Positions 24,201-36,200 of a stretch of 64,000 bases of DNA are shown in pieces. Under the pieces are notes generated by a model that was not told where the DNA came from, searched no databases, and saw nothing but the letters and a program-made list of their open reading frames with translations. Each line of letters starts with the position of its first letter. Position 1 is the first letter of the stretch. The stretch is from Chelydra serpentina (taxonomy: Eukaryota > Chordata > Testudines > Chelydridae), in contig JBAIAC010000006.1 in assembly GCA_037349315.1 (NCBI GenBank), positions 54,990,501 to 55,054,500 of the forward strand. Direction: 5' to 3'. Position numbers and translations under genes: made by a program.

Positions 24201-27200
24201 TCTTTAGCTGTTCAGATCAATGTTATGCTGCTTATCTAGTAGAGTGATTTAGGCTAAAGAATTTTTGTCCCACTTCACAGATAGGCTGTTACACTTGGAT
24301 TAAATGAGACCTTTCAAATGAAAGTGGAAGCCATGCTTCTTGTTTACCACAGATTCTGTATCTGAACAAAAGACACATTAATTCACTTTGCCACATTAAT
24401 AAATACAGCGTTTTATCAAATTATTCACTACATTTATTTATTTTTAAAATGCAGCTGAATTACCCATCTTTTTCCATATTCCGGCTTCATTTCATCACAC
24501 AAGATAGGACATGATAATGGATTGCAAAAGAGAAAGAAAAGATCCATGTAAACTGTTAAGCCAGGCAGTCATATATCACATTTATCTCAGGACAATTTGT
24601 CTTTTACCTATCCTTTGTCATCTTTATTTCAATGTGAAAAATGTCAGCCTGCTGTCCATCATTACCCATTTTCCCCTCCAAATGATGGGCATCTTTCTGC
24701 TCTGTCTGAGTGTGTGAGCAGGAATTTTACTGTACTCTATTGCTCAAAGATTTGCACTCCCAGTCCCATTAGAAATGACACAATTTGTGGTGCTGTTGGT
24801 CCTAATCTGCACCTCCCCAGTGGAGTTCAATACTACAGAGAAGCTGGGACCAAGACTGTGACTGGCTGCTATCCAAATCTAAGCCTCAGAAGTAACCTGA
24901 CCTATTAATTACCTACCATGTACAGTTATGAAGGACATGTCTTATGCTGACATTCTATAATTTAATGACAGACATAACACTCTGTTGTTCTTGTTTCCCT
25001 GATGAATCCTGTAGTCCAGCCATAATGAAGACCTTAAGCTACCCCCCCCCCACACACACATGCACACAGAGCCCTGTACCCAACAGAGCAGCAACCCCTG
25101 CTGCAGACCCCACAAAACAGTTTTCTTGTCAGTCAAGGATGAATGAGCAGTGGAGCAAATCAGAGCTGATCTCTAATTCTCATGAGGTGACATCATTACT
25201 AAGTGGTCCAATGTACTCCCTACTTCTTCCAGACTGGTGAATATGCTGGTTTCTCAACTCTATCAGCCCCTATTGACCTGAGAATAAGATACCAGGACAG
25301 GCACTGATCTCAGGCTGCTTGGAGCCATTCCTTAGAGATATGACTGAGGGCTTGTCTTCACTACGGGCTAAATTGTGATCGATGCGGCAGGCATCGATTT
25401 AGTGGGTCTGGTGTAGACACTGCTGTAAATCGATCTAAGCTACATGACTTAAGTTACGTATCTTAAGTAACAACAGTGCAATTTAGATCGATTTACCTCA
25501 TTAGTGTAGACCAGGCCATAGTGTAAGATGTTGGTGCTTAGTGCCTGTCAGATTTGGTCTTTAAATGGCAGGATGGAGCATTAAGGCATTTAGCTGGCTC
25601 AGTTGAATGTTCTTCAGCAGGGAATGATAAACAAGAATCTTTTTAAAAATGAAAGCACATTTTAACCCAATATTGACATGTGCTCACTATTTGGAAAGAC
25701 TATGTAGAGAACAGTGCTTGAATGAGTGTAACTCCTCCCCTTCCCTAAAGTACTTTGGCTTCCTCTTTCTGAGGTTCTATATAATTTGTAGGGCCAATTA
25801 GCGAAGTCAAACAAGACGTAACCTGTCAAAAATGGCAAAACACTCTACGCATCAGAAATAGTGTACATGCGCTGTGTACAATGTACAGTGTCTTTGTTTG
25901 CACAGAAAAATTAAATAGTACATAAATAGTGAGCAGTTTTCCAAAACTGCATGATAGAAATTACAATTGTCAGGAAATTGCATGATAGAATCAGGCCTCA
26001 TTGGAGTGTACTCGGTGTAAAGCTTATATAACTTCTTTAACCCTTTTGCTGTGGATCCTTTCTGCAGCTTCTGTGCTGCAGAAGAACAGGTTTGGGACCT
26101 CTAGAAATGCCAGAATTCTGTGGGAATACCAGCATGGAATATTGACACTGCATAGGTAGTATACTTGGTAGAATGAAAGGACTAACACTTACCACAGTGA
26201 TTTCTTATTCTAGGTATGGGAAAATGTAGTTGTGTCTTACATGGCAGTAATTTTTATTAAATGCTGACTTTTTAATGGTGACCACTGTCCTTGAGGCAGC
26301 AGAGAGGCGTGAAACAGTTAAATCTCTTAAAGCATCTCAACTTTAATGCAGGCAGAAGCTTCAACCTGTACTCTATTTCCATGAAGATTGAAGAGAGCAA
26401 CGGCCAAGTCTAAAGCAGCATCTTCATTAACATAACTTGCTGTCTAGGATTCTTCACCATAACGTGAGTTTTGGCCTCTACTCACAGGAGATGTGCCCTT
26501 TTGGCATTCATTAGAGGTAGGGTGAGGCCTCAGGAGAAGTTTTCAATAGCAGGAGATTCTCTGTAACTGAGTTCACTATGGCAAAGTTCCCTTGTGATAA
26601 AACACATCTGCTTAAAATTAGTCTCTTCTCCGGATTAATTGATGGAGTAGCATGCTTTTTAGCAACAGCTTGTGCATACTTAGGATAGTGTCCCCTCAAT
26701 TTTTATTCCTGCTTCATTCAACTGACTTCACATAAAATGCTGCAAAGTGGCACACTGAAAATGAACATCAATGTATTCACTTGTGTAAAGATTAAAAATA
26801 AAATCACCTTGATGACATTCAATTTACATATTGAAGCTAGAAAAATCATTAGTTAATGGAAGCCAAAATAACATGATTCAAAAAAGCAAACAAACTTCCT
26901 AATTCTGAACAGATTCTCAAGTCCTGTTGCTGCAGATCATGATTCTCAATGTAGCAACAGAACAGATTGCGAATGTGTCAGAAGAGTGCCTATTGGATCC
27001 CAGGCATCATTGTATTGGTTGCCCTTCCTTGTAAGATAAAAATAATTCCCTGGCCAAACTAAGGTCATTGTGATAAGGTGCTGAATGTTTTTTTCCTGAC
27101 TGTTCTGCAATAACCACTGTTTCTTTTCATTTATTTTGTCTATCAAAAAGTTTAATAATTTACTTCCATTCTGTTTTGCCTTTTCTTTTCCAGTAATTGT

Positions 27201-30200
27201 GTAGAGAGGAAAACTAGGAAGGAGTGAGTAACTCTGTAAGAGTGGGGTATGATGGGAATATCCTTCAAAGTATTAAAAGGTGTTAAATTGAGGGGGGGCG
27301 TTTATAATTTTTATGCTATGAGCTACACATTGTTGATGATCGTGAGACAGTTGAACTTTAAAACTGCTGCAGATTCTTTATTAATAAGCTACAAGACAGC
27401 TTGAAGTAATAGTAAATGTACGTGGAAGTTTAAAAATTCAAGATTGTATTAAAAACATGTGAGACTTTGGATAGGGTGGAACGAACCTATAGCAAAAAAA
27501 ACCCATAGATTGTATGAATACATTATAAAAGTACTCAGTACAACAGAGCGGCTTACAGCAACTGCACTGCCTGGTGCAGAACACTCTCGAATAACTGCCT
27601 AATTACATTTCCTGCTGTAACTTTCTGTTGCTGAGACATTTTTCTGTGAGCTGTAAGAGGCATATGATTAATGCACAAAACAATAGTCTGAAGAGACAGG
27701 CATGCTCCCAGAACCCTTTTCCTTCCTTAAGTAGTTTGAGATATGTTAACACAAGGCTGCTGGCAAATAAACAAACGGCAGGTGATGTGCATATTAATGG
27801 GTTGCTGAAATAGCATTTCTGTTTTCCAGAGGGAATCAGAAACTCTTTTCCCTTCTCTTTTTTTTAAATAATCTGAAGGTCTCAATCTCATTTGGAAGTA
27901 TTTGTCTGTGCTATTCTCCATTCTTATTACAAAGGGTCCCAAAGAGCTAATTTATATTTATAACCACATACCTGTACTTTCTACAACAAAATTGCTTGTA
28001 ATGGTCCTTTTGGTGATGGGGAGGGAATCCTAGCAGTAAATAGAATGAGTCTTGTTTTCCTACTTACCTAAATCCTAACACATGAATTTCTTTGAATCCT
28101 GGAAGTTTCTCAAATATCTTTTGCATCTATAAAAAAGCACAAACTCATTAAATCCATGTAAATTATGCCGTTAGAGACCTTACCTAAATGTGAACAATGG
28201 GCTGCTGTCAATGGGCACAGTTTGAATGCTTGAAATATAACATTTAGGATTTCAGAAAATGCTTAGGAAATTGTACATTTGTATTTTTATTGATATGTTT
28301 TGTTGTTCAACTTATACATGACTTGGCTTTGTAAATGTTGTCTGTACTACCTGATGAGCAGAAAGCAGTATAAAATACTTCTTTTTCAGTGAGAGTAATT
28401 GTGTAAATTAGTGGTAGCCAAATTCATAAGAGAGCAAGTCAGATAGTATTCATTGAACCAAATATCTGATTTATTTTGGTGGCTTTTTGTTCATGAATCA
28501 TTTGTAAACCAGTCCCATTAGTTGTAAGTTATTAATTATTCAAAAGTATTCACTGAATTTAGCAGATTGTGGGTTGTTTGAAAACTGCTTGTGATCTGAT
28601 CCCTTTGACTGTTTTTTATTCATTGTGTTTGGGTGGTCACCCAGTAGATTTTCTGCTCCCTAAATGAATAACTGAAATGCTTTAATGTGAGAACAGGCAA
28701 TAATGAAGAGCAAATAATGGATAAAAAACATGTATATGATATGCATTTGTCAAGCTGTAGAGGTTTATAAGCATCTTCATGAATACCTGGCAGCCACAAA
28801 TAATGATCACCACAAATCACAGTGAATTGAATTCATGAATGGCTTAACAAATCTGTGCTTTCTCATTTATGGTAACATTTTGTTGTTGGCATCCGTTAGT
28901 CTCGAGAGACAATGGATATGCGCCCATGGGGAATGTTTAGTTGATGGTTGTACAGCATCTGCTGTGTCTGTGAAGCCCCACACGAGAGTGGCAGTCTCGA
29001 TTGCATTTGCTGCATTTGAAGGCGGTGTCAGCTGTGGGTTGGAGCCGCTGCTTCCTTTTTCGTTGAACCCGCTTTTCCTTGGCAAGCTGCCGCAGCTTGT
29101 CTTCGCCAGTTTTCAATCCAGTGGTCAGAGCGTGTCTCCATCTGCATCTTTCCTGGGTGAGCTCTTCCCAGCTGTTGATGTCGATTTGAACAGTCTTCAG
29201 GTCCCTCTTACAAACATCCTTGAAGCGAAGGTGGGGCCGTCCTGTAGCTCTGTTTCCGGAGGCAAGTTCGGCATACAACAGGTCTTTGGGGAGCCGTCCA
29301 TCTTCCCTGTGACTTAGATGGCCAAGCCATCCGAGGCGGCGTTGACGGAGGAGAGTGAACATGCTGGAGATCTTGGCACATTCCAGCACCTCATTGTTCG
29401 TCATTCGATCACTCCAAGTGATCCCGAGTATGCGACGGAGGCAGCGCATGTGGAAGGTGTTCAGTCTCTTTTCTTGCGAAGCGTAGAGGGTCCAAGTTTA
29501 GCTGGCGTAGAGAAGAGTATTTAACACACATGCACGGTACACAGCGACCTTTGTGTTGATGGTCAGCATGTTGTTGTTCCATACTCTCTGTGACAATCTG
29601 GCCAAAATTGTGAAGGCCTTGCTGATTCTACGGTTGATCTCAGGGTCCAGTGAGAGGACATTTACACAATACATTAAATGATATATTGTATGTACGTTTA
29701 TTATGTAAATTGGATAAACTCCTGGTTTAAACACACATTTTCAAAGAATTAACTGATTAACAGCCTGGTTCTGTAAAAGACTGAGGACATCAGCCAGGGT
29801 GCTGAATACTTTCATTCTGCTAATGAAGCCCTTGGGAGTTAAAGGAACTCAGCACTACAAAGACAATGAACAGCACATTAAGGAATCAGGCCCTAGTACA
29901 TCAGCACATCATTTACAAGGTACATGAATTAGTGTAACCAATAGGTCTTTTCCATCTCTTCTTAATATGATTCTGCATAAATCCTGCTGAAATTGCAGCC
30001 CTCTTCTCATTCATGGGTGGGTGGGAATTGGGCTTTGACAAGCAAGGAATAGGCACTCTTGTGGGTCCTGGTCTGTGTGTGTGTGCGCGTGCGCTTGGAC
30101 TGAGGCACCCCTTTCCTGATCCATGATATCCCTCTTGGTGAATGGGTCTTGAGGTGATTTTCTTCACCACACCAATGGCCTTCAAAATGGTACCCTTCAT

Positions 30201-33200
30201 GGAGGTGAAGGGGGAGATGACCTAAAAAGACTCGACCTGAGTATTTAGGTTCTCATTTGTTTCCCACCCTTTCCCTCTTGAGTTTCTCTTGGCTAATTGC
30301 TGTGATTTGTCAGTTGCTGCCAGATTTCTTGTTTGCCCCTCAGTTCCCCCAGCACCATGGTGATGTTCTGAAGGATTTTTCTCTCATTGAAGAAATGGCA
30401 CAGTTGGTGTAGGTTTCTCATCTTCCACAGAGCACACAGGAGATATGGCCTAGGATTCTTTGCGAGGCTTGATTAATTGTCACAACTTTTTGCAGGTATC
30501 TAGTGCAGGTTAAGGAAGGTAGTAGGTGGCCAGTGTGCCATCCCAGTCCCAGAGTTGGCTACATGGCAATTGCCTAGAAATTTTTCTCTGCATTACTGGG
30601 GGAGTGGAGGATTTTATATCTAGTGCAGAGATTGGCACCTCTTATCTAGAAGTCATCCCTCACATGAGGAAAGAGCAAGAGAGATCTAGGAACCACCTCA
30701 ATCTTGATCTTGGATTGTCTTGATGTGAGGGGTGGAGGAGTAGGTGTAGCCTCATCCTAATGGTTATCAAATTGCCATGCAGACATGGAGCCTAATGTAA
30801 GGCACTGGACTTGCCCTGCTGGTTATTTGTTAGCAGGGGATGCTTTGCAGTCCTTCCTTGGTTCTGTTTGTGTTATAATTAATGAAATTGCAGCACTGCT
30901 TTAATCATGTGTGTGCTGTCTTATTTCCTGCCTTCTCCAAGCTAAAGTTAGTTTGTCTACATAAACAAACGATATGTGAACTTCATTTTCATCCAATTTT
31001 ATGCAAATCTTTAAGTGTTCACATTTGTACCACAAACATCTACAATGACTTAAATCTCCTTTGCTATGTTTTGGGCTATGTTATGAGTTCATGGATGTTT
31101 GGATCCCAACAGTCCCCTCCCTAAAAAGAACTGAATTAGAATTTGTGGATGAGGTTTCAGAGCTGGTTGAGTTCACACTGCTGGTTCTAACCTGCTTACC
31201 CTCACTCCACTAATGCACTTCTAAGTCTACTTGTTGATAAGATCACCCTTTGCCTCCCCAGTGGACTGTCTGTGGAAAAAGGCACGCTAGCTGTCCCATA
31301 TGGTGCCAGCATGTGAATTGTTTTGCTGTTCAGTACGGCATGTCAGAAACATAGCTTCATACTCTTTAAAATGGTAAGATGAAGTTTCACAAAAAGGAAG
31401 ATACTTTAATAATCAAAACCCTTTTTCTCTTTTTCTTTCATATGAAAATACTTTAGAAACTCCTAAACAAAGCAACCAAAAGACACAGATATTAGGTAGC
31501 CCCCAGTATATGTGCTGCCAAGAAAAGTCTGCAAGCAGCCTCTACTAATGAGATACACTTAGCTATCTTGGGAGAAGCAGCTGTTTATTAGCTCTGTCAA
31601 TACTCCCTTTGCAGTTTCATTGTGAATATTTGCAATTGATTAAGAATGAGTATAGCTGAGGAGAACACACAAAGGAACACTGGAGAAGCTGGCACTAACT
31701 TTTGGTTAATTTTACTAAGCAAGCCTCCTGGAGACCTCCACATCATTACGTGCTAACTATGAAATTGCTAATTGAAGATGCAGTTAGCATTATTAATGTT
31801 ATAAATACGCCACTGCTTCTCTAGTTCACAGTAAAATAACTAGAAGAGGCTGTCTGCTTTCAGTCCCTTGGCTGCTTCCTCTGAAAAGTAGTTCAGACAA
31901 CAGTAGCTAATTTCTTTCAACATTTGTATTAAATTGCTCATTAGGTTTATTGTGAAAATTAAATTACTACAAAGCACTGTCCATTAATTCCTGATTAGGC
32001 CCAAATGACTTTCCTAATGTTGAAGCGGGGCTAATGCTCTGCTGATTGGTTATCTGCAGCTATGCTACTGAACAGATGCCAGAATTCTTGTTAGACTGAT
32101 AGATGAACAGATATTCCAAGCAAGAGATGTCTATGCTTGGGGGAAAGTGCAACGGGCAGGGACAATGGGAGTTGTCTGTTTCAAATGAGGGCAGTTCCTA
32201 TTTATTATTTACATTGCAGTAGTGCCTAGAGCCATCAACTAGAGCAGGCACTTATTGTGCTAAGGGCTGTACAAACATAGATGACAGTCCATGCCCCAAA
32301 GACCTTACTATCTAAAAGCTTGGGAAAAACGTTGTGCTTTGAAACAAAGTATTCAAGGCTCCTGGGCAGATTTTCAGCCGATATACATTTCTCATAGCTC
32401 CATTGATTCCATGGAACTATGACAATCTACACATAGCTGAGGACCTGCCCCTGTCTGTTTACTATATGGTTGTACATGCTTAGTTCTGGCCAGGGCTCAT
32501 ATGAATGACGGAATGTAAAGAATAATATCAATATGTTATCCTACTACTAATACTATAATAATAATTTTGTAATGCAGGGGCATTCACGTTTGTGGCAGGA
32601 AAGTAAAATGTTCTGTGGCAGTCTTTTCTTCAACAATTCTTGTTGCACTGTGTAGCAGGGGGAACCCTGCTCCTGCCCTGAGGGGCTGGAAACAGCCCTA
32701 GGAGAGGGCTGAGGCGGAGAGCTGGGCTGATGAGTAAAGCAGCCACAGCTGTGGCCAGTTAATCAGGGCCCAGCTGGCCCTTATAAGAGGGCAGTGGGCC
32801 TGGAGCAGAGACACTCTCTCTCTGCCTTTAGGGAGAGAAGGGCCTGGCTGGGGGACCTAAGCAGGGTACCTGGAGTGGAGCAGGGCTGGGGAAAGGCCAA
32901 GGGAGCTAGGGAGCTCTGGCCTAGCAAAACCCAGGCTGCAGGCCTGGTAAGGCCCAACCGGGTACTGGGATTGCAGGGGCAACCCACGGGTAGGCTGAGG
33001 CAGCAGGTCCAAACCCCCTTTGCCTGTGATGAGTGGCTTATACTGCAGTCTGCCCCAGGGCGCGGGGGCTAGCTGGTGACTGGCAGTAGCCTACGACTGA
33101 GGCGAGGTGGGGATAGTGGGTTGGGGGTTCCCCTGGGGAGGGGAGACCCAGATCTAGGGGTACTGCCAGGGGGCAGCACCCCAGTTGAAAGGGCACCGGG

Positions 33201-36200
33201 TCCTGGGAGGGACACGGGGCCAGAGTGGACAGGAGGATCACTGGCCTGCAGAGGGCGCTCCAGAGGCTGGTGAGCTAATTCCCAGGACAACCAGCAGGAG
33301 GCGCTGCCGGGTGAGTCCGACCCTGCTACACACTGATTTGATATTGGCCTGAAGTTTCCTATTTTGTGTTGATTAAGAGACTCATAGACTCATAGACTTT
33401 AAGGTCAGAAGGGACCATTATGATCATCTAGTCTGACCTCCTGCACAATGCAGGCCACAGAATCGCACCCACCCACTCCTGCAATAATCCTCTCATCTAT
33501 GTCTCAGCTATTGAAGTCCTCAAATCATGGTTTAAAGACTTCAAGATGCAGAGAATCCTCCAGTAAGTGACCCATGCCCCATGCCCCATGCTGCAGAGGA
33601 AGGCGAAAAACCTCCAGGGCCTTTGCCGATCTACCCTGGAGGAAAAATCCTTCCTGACCCCAAATATGGCGATCAGCTGAACCCTGAGCATGTGGGCAAG
33701 ACTCACCAGCCACCATGATGTACAGCAGAAACCATTGCATTCTTGTGTTAATGCCCCATGGTAACCTGCAGCAATTCCATGGAAACCTACATTATAGTAA
33801 GATATTACTGTTCTTTAATAAGACAGTGCTCTGTAATATAGTACATGGTAAGAGTAAACCTTTGAGAGGTCTCCAATATATGTGATGCTTTGTTTTTTTT
33901 AACATTTCTTATAATAAACAAATGTCAGGTACAAGACCCATTCTTTAGCATTGGGTCAACCTCTTACCTGATGTTGAAATTTTGCTGCTAGCTCCTGGTA
34001 CTGTGGAGAGTTGGGATCATTCAGCTCTGTTGTGTACTCCTGATTGATGAGAGTGACACTGAACTCCACCATCTGCTCCACCGGGAGTTCTGGGACTGTA
34101 TTAGTGACCTCTGGCTCCAGCCCCTGGGACAAAGGGAGAGGAAATGAGCTTCATGGAGGGAAAATAAGAAGACAAAGTAATTTCTTTAAACACTTTAGTA
34201 CCTTTAATGGGTACAAAGACTTTACTCTTGCTACAGAAGAGGTTTCTCAAATATATCTTATAAAAAGGATTTCTAATTATTATTTTTAAATTATTCATTT
34301 TGGCACAGAGTTAGCTGATATGTTTACTCCACAAAGTACTTTCAGGGAGAACAACAGAACAAGAAAGAACAAAAGTAATGTCTGCATCAGAAAGAATGCT
34401 ATGTTTCTCCTATGAAGCAGGCTCAAAATGGCAGCTGCTTCTAGACTAGAAAAAGGGGCTTTACTCAATTCAAAGCAAAAAAAAGTCTTACTACTGGGCC
34501 TGATTCTTCTCCTACTTATCAAAGTGTTTCTTACTGTGTCTTAAGGGGGTTACTTCTGGTTTACACCATTGTATGTGATAAGAGGATCAGGCCCTCCATT
34601 ACAAAATGAATGGTGTTATACATTTTTTTCGAGAACCCACCATCATTAGAATGCAATATAGATCCCTTTTTCCTCTTCCCACTTTTTTGGCAATTTATCT
34701 GACATCTGCATAAGGGTCAGATAAAGCTTTTTGTGGAAACAAGATAGGTTTGAACCTTGCTGTGTCTCAGCTTGCCCATGTGGTTACCTTTAGCACTTCA
34801 TACAAACATTCTGCTTTTGTTTACCAGTGTATAACCTTATTCACAATTAGGTTCAAAGGCAGCATTGCAAACTCTTTTGACTTTATTGCAGCTCTAGCAA
34901 TTTTGGGAGTTTTTCACCTGTCTTATGAAAACATGGTGAAAGGCACCTACTTATGAATTTTCCCTCATTCAAAATGTCCCCCAGCTCCTATAACTGTCAA
35001 TGGGGCTGAAGCCAGCTAGATGACTGCCATTTCCCTGCACGCTATCTGCAAGAAGAAGTGAGGCTGCCCTTAGTAAAGATGGCTGCCGCCTTCCACTGTT
35101 TTTTAGTAAGATTAAAAACATGTCCCCAGGCAAAATGGCTACCACTCTGTGGTTCAGGGGGCTAGATAGGATACAGGGACAGTGAGGAGCAGCAGACACA
35201 CTGTGAAGGGTGACTGGGGAAAGTGAGGGGGAGCAGGGCACTGGTAGGAGCAAAAGTTTAGTGGTTGCAGGGGAGAGGGGATCGGGGGTTTGAGGGATAG
35301 GAGGAAGGTTGAACAGGTTGCAGTGAACAGTGATGCAGTGGGAAATGGAGGGGATAGACTGGCAGCATTCTCAGCCTAAGGGTAGTGGTAGGTAAGGAGA
35401 GTCCCCTCTGAGCAGCCAGGGGAGGTGATGTTGCAAACTCTCTTGAATTGATCGCAAGTCATGGGATTTTGGTGCCTGCAGGAGGAGCTGTCGAGATAAC
35501 ATGAGATGCTCCTCCAATCCTGTGATTTTCTTCAGTGCTGGGCATGTGGGCAGAGCTCTGTGTGAGATCCTTTAGGCTAAGGGCATAGACCTGCCCTGCC
35601 CTGCCCTGCCCCTGAGCCCTGCCTTCAGGTATGACCCTAAAGCAGAGAGGGGGACAATGGGAAGCAGTGAAGAGGGGAGTCAGGGAAAAGCTGCTGCTTT
35701 TGGGTTCTGGGCCCCAGACCGAGCAGCAGCACTTCCCTTCTCTCACTGCCTTAGGACTTTTCCTTTACTTGGGATCTAGGTAGAGGAAAAGCCCTGGGAG
35801 ACAGCAAGGCAGGTGAGGGTGGGAGTCAAGAAAGAAACAGGAAGTGAAGGAAGTTCCCCTTTCTTAGTAGTGAGGGGAAGGCAAGTGGAGTTTCCATCTG
35901 AGCAGCCAGGGAAAGGCATGCATTTTGTGTGCATTAAAAATGGATTTTTCAACCTGAATTTATTATACATACACAACCACAACAGTAGACGAGAGTTAAA
36001 AAGTCAAAGACAGACTAAAAAACATGGTTTGTAGGGCAAATCTCGTTATTTTTGGGGGATCTGTCTCATCACTTTTGCTCTCTTTAGAGAATCCAACACA
36101 TGCTTTTTGATCTCTTAAGGTTGACAAAACTGCAGAGGTGCAAATGAGAACAGAATTTGGGCTACTGTTTTAAATTTGTTGTTAAACACTTTAATACTAT

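Larger units (their letters stand above)
21879..33967. other. IMPG1: IMPG1 introns from 34 kb to 21.8 kb: noncoding content
   Basis: Apart from the exons at 22682-22935, 24464-24484 and 28068-28126 this stretch is intronic. It holds a MITE at 25349-25518, a truncated LINE at 28937-29734, a solo LTR at 32651-33330, a CR1 fragment at 33374-33715, a poly-G run near 22342-22350 and a short (C)n(CA)n tract near 25042-25070. I see nothing interpretable in 22950-24460, 25530-28060 and 29740-32190 beyond unremarkable AT-rich sequence. Confidence 0.6.

Noticed and set aside
28835..29317. 160-residue open frame on the plus strand
   Set aside because: It lies antisense to the LINE coding sequence, which carries recognisable motifs on the other strand. 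The plus-strand product has no features of its own.
35587..35617. CCTGC tandem as a functional minisatellite
   Set aside because: Only about four short units are present and they merge into surrounding GC-rich sequence, so nothing beyond a simple repeat can be supported.
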